A stretch of 8,248 nt of DNA from Clostridiales bacterium UBA2658 (lineage in GTDB: Bacteria > Bacillota > Clostridia > Oscillospirales > Oscillospiraceae): positions 7,855 to 16,102 of the forward strand of contig DEMY01000034.1 of assembly GCA_002359425.1 (NCBI GenBank). The letters are read 5' to 3'. The position numbers and the translations under genes are program-made. The notes beneath the pieces were generated by a model, which searched no databases, was not told where the DNA came from, and saw only the letters and a list, made by a program, of their open reading frames with translations. Shown in pieces: positions 1 to 4,684 of this stretch (position 1 is the stretch's first letter; every line of letters begins with the position of its first letter).

Positions 1-225
1 GTGATCGCCGCGGCCATTACTTCCCAGGTTGGGAAAGCGCGGCTACCAACGCACATAGAGCTTTCGGCCCAGAGCTGCGGCCTAAGCCGCGACAGTGTCA
101 TTCTGCTTGAACAGATCAGAACGCTTGATAAGTCCCGTCTGCGCGAGCGGATGGGCAGCATCCCGGAGCCAGTCATGAGCGAGGTGGACAACGCCATCGC
201 CGTGAGCTTCGGATTGGAAGGGTAA
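1..225 (+). CDS. MazF/PemK-family toxin, C-terminal part (5' end outside window)
   Basis: This is the last 74 codons of a type II toxin-antitoxin endoribonuclease of the MazF/PemK/NdoA family, which cleaves mRNA at short specific sequences and is neutralised by a small antitoxin. The visible part carries family signatures: an AAAITSQ strand at residues 3-9, KARLPTH at 12-18, and the conserved SVILLEQIRTLDKSRL block at about 32-47, followed by the usual helix ending in VSFGL. Family members are about 110-120 residues, so roughly the first 40 are missing. The GTG at position 1 is therefore most likely an internal valine codon (the family has V-I-x-A-A-I-T here), not the start. The antitoxin gene usually lies immediately upstream and would be outside the window. 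The reading frame is intact to its TAA stop, with no sign of decay. Family assignment is firm; target specificity cannot be read. Confidence 0.88.
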   Translation: MIAAAITSQVGKARLPTHIELSAQSCGLSRDSVILLEQIRTLDKSRLRERMGSIPEPVMSEVDNAIAVSFGLEG

Positions 226-233
226 AAAATGGA

Positions 234-258
234 GCGGGCCGGTTTCCCGCCGGCCCGC
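234..258. other. GC-rich hairpin behind the toxin gene
   Basis: A perfect 9-bp inverted repeat (GCGGGCCGG at 234-242, CCGGCCCGC at 250-258) encloses a 7-base loop, 8 bases after the toxin stop codon. On the plus strand no T-run follows it, so it is not a standard intrinsic terminator for the toxin gene. On the minus strand a run of six T (224-229 read in reverse) begins 4 bases after the stem, which resembles a terminator for antisense transcription. It could also be an mRNA 3' end stabiliser or a degraded terminator. The fold is clear; the function is unknown. Confidence 0.5.
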
Positions 259-282
259 CACGTTGAAAAGGGAGTACATAAG

Positions 283-753
283 ATGAACAAAAAGCTCAAG
301 ACAGTCCTCATTGCCGCTTTGCTCGTTGCCGCTGGTGCGGGCGTCGGGGCCTATGCCGCCTCGACTTATGGTACCGAGTCCGATCCGCTGGTCGCGAAAA
401 GCTATTTGGACGACACACTGACGCCAAAGCTGCAGGCTGAATTTCAAACAAAGCTCGATAATCAGGCCCAGCAGCTTGAGCAGCAGATCGCTTCTGCGAA
501 TACAACGGTCAATTTCAGCGCCGTGACGCTCTCAAACGGGCAGACGCTCAAATGTGGCGCCGGTTGCGAGCTTGTTCTGCGCTCTGGAGCAGCGAACACG
601 AGCGGATCGCTTTCAGATGTTACCACTGGTTCGCCCCTCAATGCGGGCGCGGCTCTCACCGAAAACCACCTCTGCCTTACCGGGTCAAGCGCCAATGTGA
701 CTGCGAGCGGCAGCGTGACGCTGCTTGTGCGGGGGGCCTATACCGTTGGTTAA
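283..753 (+). CDS. Small secreted protein, orphan family (signal segment, coiled coil, beta-rich domain)
   Basis: This 156-residue protein is of unknown function. The ATG at 283 is chosen because AGGGAG at 269-274 sits 8 bases before it and it opens a classic export signal: MNKKLK, then a hydrophobic stretch to about residue 22, then A-Y-A at 23-25 as a likely signal peptidase I site. A frame extension back to 229 would put the GC hairpin in the coding region and bury the signal. After the signal comes STYGTESDPLVAKSYLDD (27-44), then a Gln-rich amphipathic helix, probably a coiled coil (about 46-71). A Ser/Thr/Gly-rich, probably beta-stranded C-terminal domain (about 78-156) ends in VTLLVRGAYTV. 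Cysteines are at 91, 95 and 131. From memory, similar 'SDPLV-x-x-SYL' proteins ending in LLVRGxYT are common in Oscillospiraceae, but I cannot verify this here. It is probably extracellular or envelope associated. It is convergent with the coat genes. Confidence 0.8.
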   Translation: MNKKLKTVLIAALLVAAGAGVGAYAASTYGTESDPLVAKSYLDDTLTPKLQAEFQTKLDNQAQQLEQQIASANTTVNFSAVTLSNGQTLKCGAGCELVLRSGAANTSGSLSDVTTGSPLNAGAALTENHLCLTGSSANVTASGSVTLLVRGAYTVG

Positions 754-756
754 TGT

Positions 757-794
757 AAAATCGCACGGACGTAAAACTGTCCGTGCGATTTTTT
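757..794. terminator. Bidirectional intrinsic terminator between convergent genes
   Basis: Stem AATCGCACGGAC (759-770) pairs perfectly with GTCCGTGCGATT (779-790) around an 8-base loop. Adding the flanking AA (757-758) and TT (791-792) gives 14 bp. The plus strand continues in T to 794 and the minus strand has a matching short T-run from the A's at 757-760. It lies between the plus-strand stop at 753 and the minus-strand stop at 799, so it can end both transcripts. Confidence 0.92.
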
Positions 795-798
795 GCTG

Positions 799-1068
799 TT
801 ACATTTGGGCCGGGAACTTCTGCTTGACCTGCTGAATCTGCTGCTGGTCGGCGGGCTGAGTCTGGTACCAGCCGTTGGCACTCATGTCGTTGAAGATGTC
901 TGCCTGAATGCGATGCTCGTCGTCAAGAATGTTCAGAAAAGCGCTTCTGAGCTGCTCGTTGACGCATTCGCCGGCAAAGGTGTTGTAGTTCGTCGTAAGG
1001 AATTTCTGGCTGCTGAGGCAGTCCTGAAAAATTTCCTTTTCGGAAAGTCCCTGTGCGTTCTGATTCAT
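799..1068 (-). CDS. CotF-like spore coat protein (89 aa)
   Basis: This small protein belongs to the spore coat protein F (Coat_F) group, predicted to form a ferritin-like helical bundle in the coat or outer layers of the endospore. The assignment rests on an N-terminal helix with EKEIFQDCLSSQKFLTTNYNT (11-31), a second helix containing the LDDEHRIQADIF segment (48-59), and the hallmark tail GWYQTQPADQQQIQQ (66-80) followed by KQKF. The ATG at 1068 is chosen over an upstream in-frame ATG at 1137 because GGGAGG lies about 9 bases before it; the longer version would start inside the neighbouring gene and add a non-family N-terminus. It is the second gene of a two-gene unit, 16 bases behind the 61-residue partner, and ends at the bidirectional terminator. 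The exact coat role is not deducible. Confidence 0.85.
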   Translation of the reverse strand: MNQNAQGLSEKEIFQDCLSSQKFLTTNYNTFAGECVNEQLRSAFLNILDDEHRIQADIFNDMSANGWYQTQPADQQQIQQVKQKFPAQM

Positions 1069-1084
1069 CGTTTCGCCCCTCCCG

Positions 1085-1270
1085 TTACTGTAAGAAAGAT
1101 ACGAGCGTCGTGTAGTGGGCACGGTGCTTGTTCGCAAAGTTGTTCAGATCCTGCTGGAGTTTCGTGTCGCAGCACATGCTGGCCATTGCCTGGTACTTCT
1201 TAACAAGTGTTTCCTCGGAACTGATCTGTTCTTCAAGAGCGGTCAGTTCCTTTGACGTCAAATTTGCCAT
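1085..1270 (-). CDS. CotF-like spore coat protein, short partner (61 aa)
   Basis: This is a very short CotF-like protein: two predicted amphipathic helices, LTALEEQISSEETLVKKYQ (9-27) and TKLQQDLNNFANKHRAHYTTL (36-56), joined by a turn containing Cys33-Cys34. The helix pattern with an acidic pair (E19, E20) and the KHRAHY segment is the ferritin-like coat pattern also seen in the downstream gene. The start at 1270 is strongly supported by AAAGGAGG ending 8 bases upstream; an in-frame ATG at 1315 has no such site. It is first in a two-gene unit with the 89-residue protein, and the pair probably acts together in spore coat assembly. No confident sporulation sigma-factor promoter was recognised in the 90 bases upstream. 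Read-through from the minus-strand gene ahead of it is another possible source of transcript. Confidence 0.85.
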   Translation of the reverse strand: MANLTSKELTALEEQISSEETLVKKYQAMASMCCDTKLQQDLNNFANKHRAHYTTLVSFLQ

Positions 1271-1341
1271 AGAAGGTGCCTCCTTTTGTTTTCTTGCGTG
1301 CCGAATACCTAGCACAGAAAACAGTATTTCCTTATGCGTAT

Positions 1342-1379
1342 AAAAATATTCGGAGTCCCGTTATGTGAGCCTCCGAATA
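1342..1379 (-). terminator. Intrinsic terminator overlapping the 3' end of the orphan gene
   Basis: Read on the minus strand, TATTCGGAG (1379-1371) pairs with CTCCGAATA (1355-1347) as a 9-bp stem with a 15-base loop, followed directly by five T's (1346-1342). The 5' arm lies within the last codons of the orphan gene (stop at 1363-1361), and the stop codon lies in the loop. It would separate that gene from the coat gene pair downstream. Confidence 0.7.
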
Positions 1380-2011
1380 ATTTTGTTGTCCTCTATAGCA
1401 CAGATAAGGAAAATTTTTCCTGAAAAATTTGATTGCCATAGAAACGGAACAGCCCCATAGGGCATTCCGGCAGCGGCTTCGACCGGCACGGCCACATAGG
1501 TCCTCGCACCGTCCTCCGCAAAATATGCGCCCCGTACATCTCCCAGCGCCGCCTTTTCCGTCATGGCGGAAACGAACGAGCAGGGACAGGGGCACGGACG
1601 CCAGCTGAGAACAACGGGTGGAAGTGTGCTTTGCGTTGAGGGAGGTTTATTCTCATCCAGTGGGGTATCAATACCGCTTTCGATGCTTGCTTCATCTTTA
1701 TGTGGGGAATCAATGACAGCCGGCGCGGATGCGTTCTCCTCATGTACGCCCGCGTGCGTGATCGTCTGTGGAAAACCGGCAAGCGTGGCGCGGCTCAGGC
1801 GTTTTGTCAAAACAAGGCTGTCCCCGCATGGCTCCATAACGCCGAGATACCCTTCGCCATCCTCCCCAAAAACGGACAGCCGCACCAGATCCTTCTGCAT
1901 GGTGCACTTAGCGTCGAAGATCCAGAAAAGCCCATCTCGCACAACTGCGAGCGTGCCCGTCTCCGCGCCGGAAAGGATGATGGGGTAGCTGCCTGTCAAT
2001 TCAATATCCAT
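1361..2011 (-). CDS. Orphan two-lobed protein with acidic/proline linker and CPCPC motif
   Basis: This 216-residue protein has no function I recognise. The ATG at 2011 is chosen because a full AAGGAGG lies just upstream (spacing 4, slightly short); the frame stays open further upstream but only through the divergent spacer and pdp. Residues 1-88 look like a compact beta-rich domain (IILSGAETGTLAVVRDGLFW, then VRLSVFGEDGEGYLGVM). Residues 89-133 form a low-complexity acidic and Pro/Ser/Thr linker. Residues 134-216 form a second lobe beginning LSWRPCPCPCSF (C140, C142, C144) and ending in a beta-like KIFLICAIEDNKIIRR. There is no signal peptide or membrane segment, so it is probably cytoplasmic or, given the neighbours, spore associated (inference). 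From memory, similar proteins with a 'GTL-x-V-x-RDGL' lobe occur in Ruminococcaceae without assigned function. It is divergent from pdp, and its terminator overlaps the gene end. Confidence 0.72.
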   Translation of the reverse strand: MDIELTGSYPIILSGAETGTLAVVRDGLFWIFDAKCTMQKDLVRLSVFGEDGEGYLGVMEPCGDSLVLTKRLSRATLAGFPQTITHAGVHEENASAPAVIDSPHKDEASIESGIDTPLDENKPPSTQSTLPPVVLSWRPCPCPCSFVSAMTEKAALGDVRGAYFAEDGARTYVAVPVEAAAGMPYGAVPFLWQSNFSGKIFLICAIEDNKIIRRLT

Positions 2012-2075
2012 AAGTCCTCCTTTTCCTGAAAACTGCTTTCCCCAAAAGGATATGCGCGACGAACGTGAAAAAGTC

Positions 2076-2104
2076 TTTCCAATTGCGCCGTGTGATGGTA
2101 AAAT
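2076..2104 (+). promoter_or_regulatory. Predicted sigma-A promoter of pdp
   Basis: The -35 element TTTCCA (2076-2081, 4 of 6 to consensus), a 17-bp spacer and the -10 element TAAAAT (2099-2104, 5 of 6) are preceded by an extended -10 TG at 2096-2097. Transcription would start near 2110, giving a leader of about 29 bases before the pdp ATG at 2139, with GGGAGG at 2125-2130 as ribosome binding site. The rest of the 127-bp divergent spacer (2012-2138) holds the minus-strand ribosome binding site near 2015-2022; I see no convincing minus-strand promoter. Confidence 0.62.
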
Positions 2105-2138
2105 CGGGGCAAAGAAAACGATATGGGAGGGCATTTTC

Positions 2139-3443
2139 ATGAATACCTGCGAACTCATTTTGAAAAAGCGCGGCGGCGGAGCGCTCACGCGTACGGAAAT
2201 TGAATTTCTCATCGGCGGATATGTTGACGGGAGCATCCCTGACTACCAGATTTCGGCGCTGCTGATGGCCATCTGGTTTCGCGGGCTTACGGAGCAGGAG
2301 ACGCTGCATCTTACGAATGCGATGATTGCCAGCGGCGACACGCTTGACCTTTCGGGGATCGAGGGCGTTAAGGTGGATAAACACTCGACCGGCGGCGTGG
2401 GAGACAAAACCTCGCTCGCCCTGTGCCCGATGCTCGCAAGCTGCGGGGTGAAGATCGCCAAGATGTCCGGCCGCGGTCTCGGCCACACAGGAGGCACTAT
2501 CGATAAGCTGGAGAGCTTTCCGGGTCTCACGACCAGCATTGACGGCGCGCGCTTTATCCGGCAGGCAAATGAGGTCGGCCTCGTCATTGCTGGCCAGACC
2601 GCGCGCCTCGTCCCGGCAGACAAAAAGCTCTATGCTTTGCGCGACGTGACCGGCACAGTGGATAGTATGCCTCTCATTGTGAGCAGCATTATGTCCAAAA
2701 AGCTCGCTTCCGGTGCGGACGTCATCGTTTTGGATGTAAAGACCGGTAACGGCGCTTTTATGAAAAAAGAGGAAGATTCCTTTGCACTTGCCCGCGAAAT
2801 GGTGGCGCTCGGCAAAAATGCGGGAAAAAAGACGGTTGCAGTCGTCTCTGACATGGAAAAGCCGCTCGGTTGCTTCGTTGGCAACGCTTTGGAGGTCAAA
2901 GAGGCCATTGCAGTTTTGAAGGGTGAGGACGGCGGCAATCTGCGTGAGCTGTGCCTGACGCTCGGTGCGCAGGTACTCACGGCGGCGGCAAAGGCGCCGG
3001 ACGAAAAAGCGGCGCGCAGGCAGCTTGAGGAGAGCATCGCGACCGGCGCTGCGCTGGACAAGCTCGCGGAATTTGTGAAAGCGCAGGGCGGCGACGAGCG
3101 TGCGGTCTATGATCCGTCCTTGCTTCCGGTTGCGAAGTATCAAATCGAAGTCCTGTCGCCCGCGGCCGGCTTTGTGCAGAGACTTGAGGCAGAGGGCGTT
3201 GGCCGTGCCTGCATAACGCTCGGCGGGGGACGCGAGACGAAGGACAGTCCTATCGACCTTTCTGTTGGCGTGGAGCTGCGAAAGAAGGTCGGGGATTTCT
3301 GTGAAAAAGGAGAGACGCTAGCGGTCATCCACGCAAACGATGCCAAAAAGGCAGAGGAAGCGAAAGAACATCTGCTCGGCTGCTACGTTTTTGGTTCCAA
3401 TGCGCCGGAGGAGAAGCCGTTTATCCGTGGCATCGTCCATTAA
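2139..3443 (+). CDS. pdp: Pyrimidine-nucleoside phosphorylase
   Basis: This cytoplasmic, dimeric salvage enzyme splits uridine, thymidine or deoxyuridine with phosphate into the base and (deoxy)ribose-1-phosphate. At 434 residues it is full length for the family. The thymidine/pyrimidine phosphorylase signature SGRGLGHTGGTIDKLE is at 110-125. The phosphate loop KHSTGGVGDK is at 81-90. The base-binding Arg, Ser and Lys of the family correspond to R168 (LYALRDV), S183 and K187 (SSIMSKK). The glycine-rich DVKTGNGAFMKK strand is at 199-210. The helical N-terminal domain (1-65) and the C-terminal alpha/beta domain (about 335-434, with LGGGRETKDSPIDLSVGVELRKKVGD) are both present. The start at 2139 has GGGAGG 8 bases upstream; an earlier in-frame ATG at 2052 lies upstream of the predicted promoter and has no ribosome binding site. 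The gene appears monocistronic or weakly linked to the his operon, since no terminator is visible behind it. Confidence 0.96.
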   Translation: MNTCELILKKRGGGALTRTEIEFLIGGYVDGSIPDYQISALLMAIWFRGLTEQETLHLTNAMIASGDTLDLSGIEGVKVDKHSTGGVGDKTSLALCPMLASCGVKIAKMSGRGLGHTGGTIDKLESFPGLTTSIDGARFIRQANEVGLVIAGQTARLVPADKKLYALRDVTGTVDSMPLIVSSIMSKKLASGADVIVLDVKTGNGAFMKKEEDSFALAREMVALGKNAGKKTVAVVSDMEKPLGCFVGNALEVKEAIAVLKGEDGGNLRELCLTLGAQVLTAAAKAPDEKAARRQLEESIATGAALDKLAEFVKAQGGDERAVYDPSLLPVAKYQIEVLSPAAGFVQRLEAEGVGRACITLGGGRETKDSPIDLSVGVELRKKVGDFCEKGETLAVIHANDAKKAEEAKEHLLGCYVFGSNAPEEKPFIRGIVH

Positions 3444-3468
3444 AACGCGGGTCTTGGCAAGATAAACA

Positions 3469-3504
3469 ATTCCGTTTGTTAATTAGGTAATTAATTAGCG
3501 GAAT
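3469..3504. repeat. 36-bp symmetric AT-rich dyad upstream of the his promoter (candidate operator)
   Basis: Two nested pairs of inverted arms share exactly the same centre (between 3486 and 3487): outer ATTCCG (3469-3474) with CGGAAT (3499-3504), and inner TTAATTA (3479-3485) with TAATTAA (3488-3494). In all, 14 of 18 opposed positions are complementary. TTAATTAG also occurs as a direct repeat at 3479-3486 and 3491-3498. The dyad ends 6 bp before the -35 box. No T-run follows on the plus strand, so it is a poor terminator for pdp and better explained as a protein-binding site. TrpR-like HisR/YerC regulators have been proposed for his genes in Firmicutes, but I cannot confirm a match to any known consensus. 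Confidence 0.55.
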
Positions 3505-3510
3505 GAAGTA

Positions 3511-3539
3511 TTGACGTTGCGCGCCGTTTTCTGTATACT
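3511..3539 (+). promoter_or_regulatory. Predicted sigma-A promoter of the histidine operon
   Basis: The -35 element TTGACG (3511-3516, 5 of 6) and the -10 element TATACT (3534-3539, 5 of 6) are separated by an optimal 17 bp. Transcription should begin near 3546, only about 23 bases before the hisZ start codon. This leaves no room for a T-box, a leader peptide or a terminator-type attenuator, so control is probably at initiation. Confidence 0.85.
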
Positions 3540-3551
3540 CGTAAACAAGGA

Positions 3552-3568
3552 AAGGGGGCGTTCCGCCC
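3552..3568 (+). promoter_or_regulatory. hisZ ribosome binding site overlapped by a mini-hairpin
   Basis: AAGGGGG (3552-3558) is the likely Shine-Dalgarno sequence, 10 bases before the GTG start at 3569. Its last three G's are also the 5' arm of a hairpin, GGGCG (3556-3560) with CGCCC (3564-3568) around a TTC loop, which abuts the start codon. An alternative AAGGA at 3547-3551 would be 17 bases away, but only about 4 if the hairpin is folded. Confidence 0.5.
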
Positions 3569-4684
3569 GTGAATATCATCAACTCCGCCCTGCGCCGCGA
3601 GGAGCGCGCTATCTTCGATCTGCGCGAGCTATACGAGCAGCACGGCTACCGCAAATATAAAATGAGTAAGTTCGAGGAATATGACCTCTATCTTGCAAAT
3701 AAGCGCTTTCTGCCCGGTGGTCAGGTCGTTACCTTCACCGACCCGAACGGGCGGCTCATGGCTTTAAAGCCGGACGTGACGCTTTCAATCGCAAAAAATG
3801 TTCCGACGGAGCCAATCGAACCGGAGAAGGTCTATTACAACGAAAATGTTTACCGCACGCCGCGCGGCGCGAGTGAGTTCAAGGAAATCATGCAGGTTGG
3901 ACTCGAGTGCATTGGCAGTGTGGATCTTTATAGCGAGTATGAGGTCGTTTCGCTCGCCAGCCGGAGTCTTCAAAGACTCAGCGACGAAAATGTTATGGTC
4001 GTTTCGCACATGGGCTTTGTTTCGGGGCTTATGGAGTCCTGCAATTTACCGGAGCGGCTTTCCGAGAGACTCCTGCGCTGTATTGGCCACAAAAACGCGC
4101 ACGAGGTAGTGCGACTCTGTAAAGAGAACGGCGTCTCAAATTCTGCACAGGAAAAGCTGATCACGCTCACCGAACTGTGCGGAGAATTGACAGATACGAT
4201 AGAAAAGGCAGAGAAGATATCCGATAATGACAAGATGTGTGCTTCGCTTGGCGAGCTGCGCGCTCTTGCGGAAGTGCTCTCGGACGAGGAACGCAGCGCA
4301 ATCTGGCTCGATTTTTCGGTTGTGAACGATCTCGCGTACTATAACGGACTCATTTTTCAGGGGTTTATCGCGGGCGTGCCAACGGCGATTTTATCTGGCG
4401 GGCGGTATGACAAGCTTATGGAGAAGCTCGGAAAGCGCTGCGAGGCTATCGGTTTTGCTGTGTATATCAACGAGCTTGCGCGTTGCGACAACGAGGACGA
4501 CGGGTTCGACGTTGACGTTTTGCTGCTCTACGACCCGGGGGCTGACACGGCAAAGCTCGCTGGGGCTGTAAAGATGCTGACGGCGAACGGCCAGCGTGTG
4601 CGCGTGCAGACCGCGAAAAGTGAAACGCTCCGCGCAAAGCAGCTTTTGCATCTCGGGGAAGGGGGGCTTGAGATCCTTGAATGA
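3569..4684 (+). CDS. hisZ: ATP phosphoribosyltransferase regulatory subunit HisZ
   Basis: This catalytically inactive paralogue of histidyl-tRNA synthetase forms a hetero-octamer with short HisG, is needed for its activity and mediates histidine feedback. Its 371 residues show the class II synthetase fold: LKPDVTLSIAK (66-76), the motif-2 region YRTPRG (95-100) to EIMQVGLECIG (106-116), and motif 3 with LSGGRYDKL (275-283) and AIGFAVYINEL (293-303). The synthetase's 'RGLDYY' active-site segment reads VVNDLAYYNG here (251-260), with the catalytic arginine replaced by Asn253, which argues for HisZ rather than a true HisRS. The C-terminal piece (about 314-371, DVDVLLLYD onward) is a shortened anticodon-domain-like fold. 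The GTG start is chosen because a TAA lies in frame at 3542 and the next ATG (codon 32) would remove conserved N-terminal sequence. It is first in the operon, and its last 8 bases overlap hisG. Confidence 0.93.
   Translation: MNIINSALRREERAIFDLRELYEQHGYRKYKMSKFEEYDLYLANKRFLPGGQVVTFTDPNGRLMALKPDVTLSIAKNVPTEPIEPEKVYYNENVYRTPRGASEFKEIMQVGLECIGSVDLYSEYEVVSLASRSLQRLSDENVMVVSHMGFVSGLMESCNLPERLSERLLRCIGHKNAHEVVRLCKENGVSNSAQEKLITLTELCGELTDTIEKAEKISDNDKMCASLGELRALAEVLSDEERSAIWLDFSVVNDLAYYNGLIFQGFIAGVPTAILSGGRYDKLMEKLGKRCEAIGFAVYINELARCDNEDDGFDVDVLLLYDPGADTAKLAGAVKMLTANGQRVRVQTAKSETLRAKQLLHLGEGGLEILE

Noticed and set aside
82..447. Minus-strand open frame over the toxin end and secreted protein start
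   Set aside because: It crosses two real plus-strand genes and the GC hairpin, with no ribosome binding site or domain pattern.
793..1203. Plus-strand open frame of 136 codons across the coat genes
   Set aside because: It is antisense to both CotF-like genes, begins inside the terminator's trailing region, and its Leu/Val-rich translation mirrors the Gln/Asn-rich coat helices. The minus-strand genes have family motifs and strong ribosome binding sites.
1271..1341. Sporulation sigma-factor promoter for the coat genes (CATAAGGAA on the minus strand resembles part of a sigma-K -10)
   Set aside because: Only the first part of the -10 pattern fits and no matching -35 is at the right distance, so it is too weak to annotate.
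1563..2029. Plus-strand open frames opposite the orphan gene
   Set aside because: Two overlapping frames compete here on the plus strand, and neither has a ribosome binding site. The minus-strand frame has AAGGAGG, a coherent start and a terminator.
2001..3143. Long minus-strand open frame (380 codons) opposite pdp
   Set aside because: It lies wholly antisense to a full-length, well conserved phosphorylase, has no ribosome binding site, contains no recognisable domain and is Arg/His-rich, as expected of a mirror frame of G+C-rich coding sequence.
3540..3568. T-box, leader peptide or histidine attenuator ahead of hisZ
   Set aside because: No room exists between the predicted start and the gene, and there is no His-rich short frame, T-box sequence or terminator stem in the spacer.
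3569..4684. True histidyl-tRNA synthetase
   Set aside because: The active-site segment lacks the catalytic arginine (Asn253 instead), the protein is short with a reduced C-terminal domain, and it overlaps a short hisG, all pointing to HisZ.
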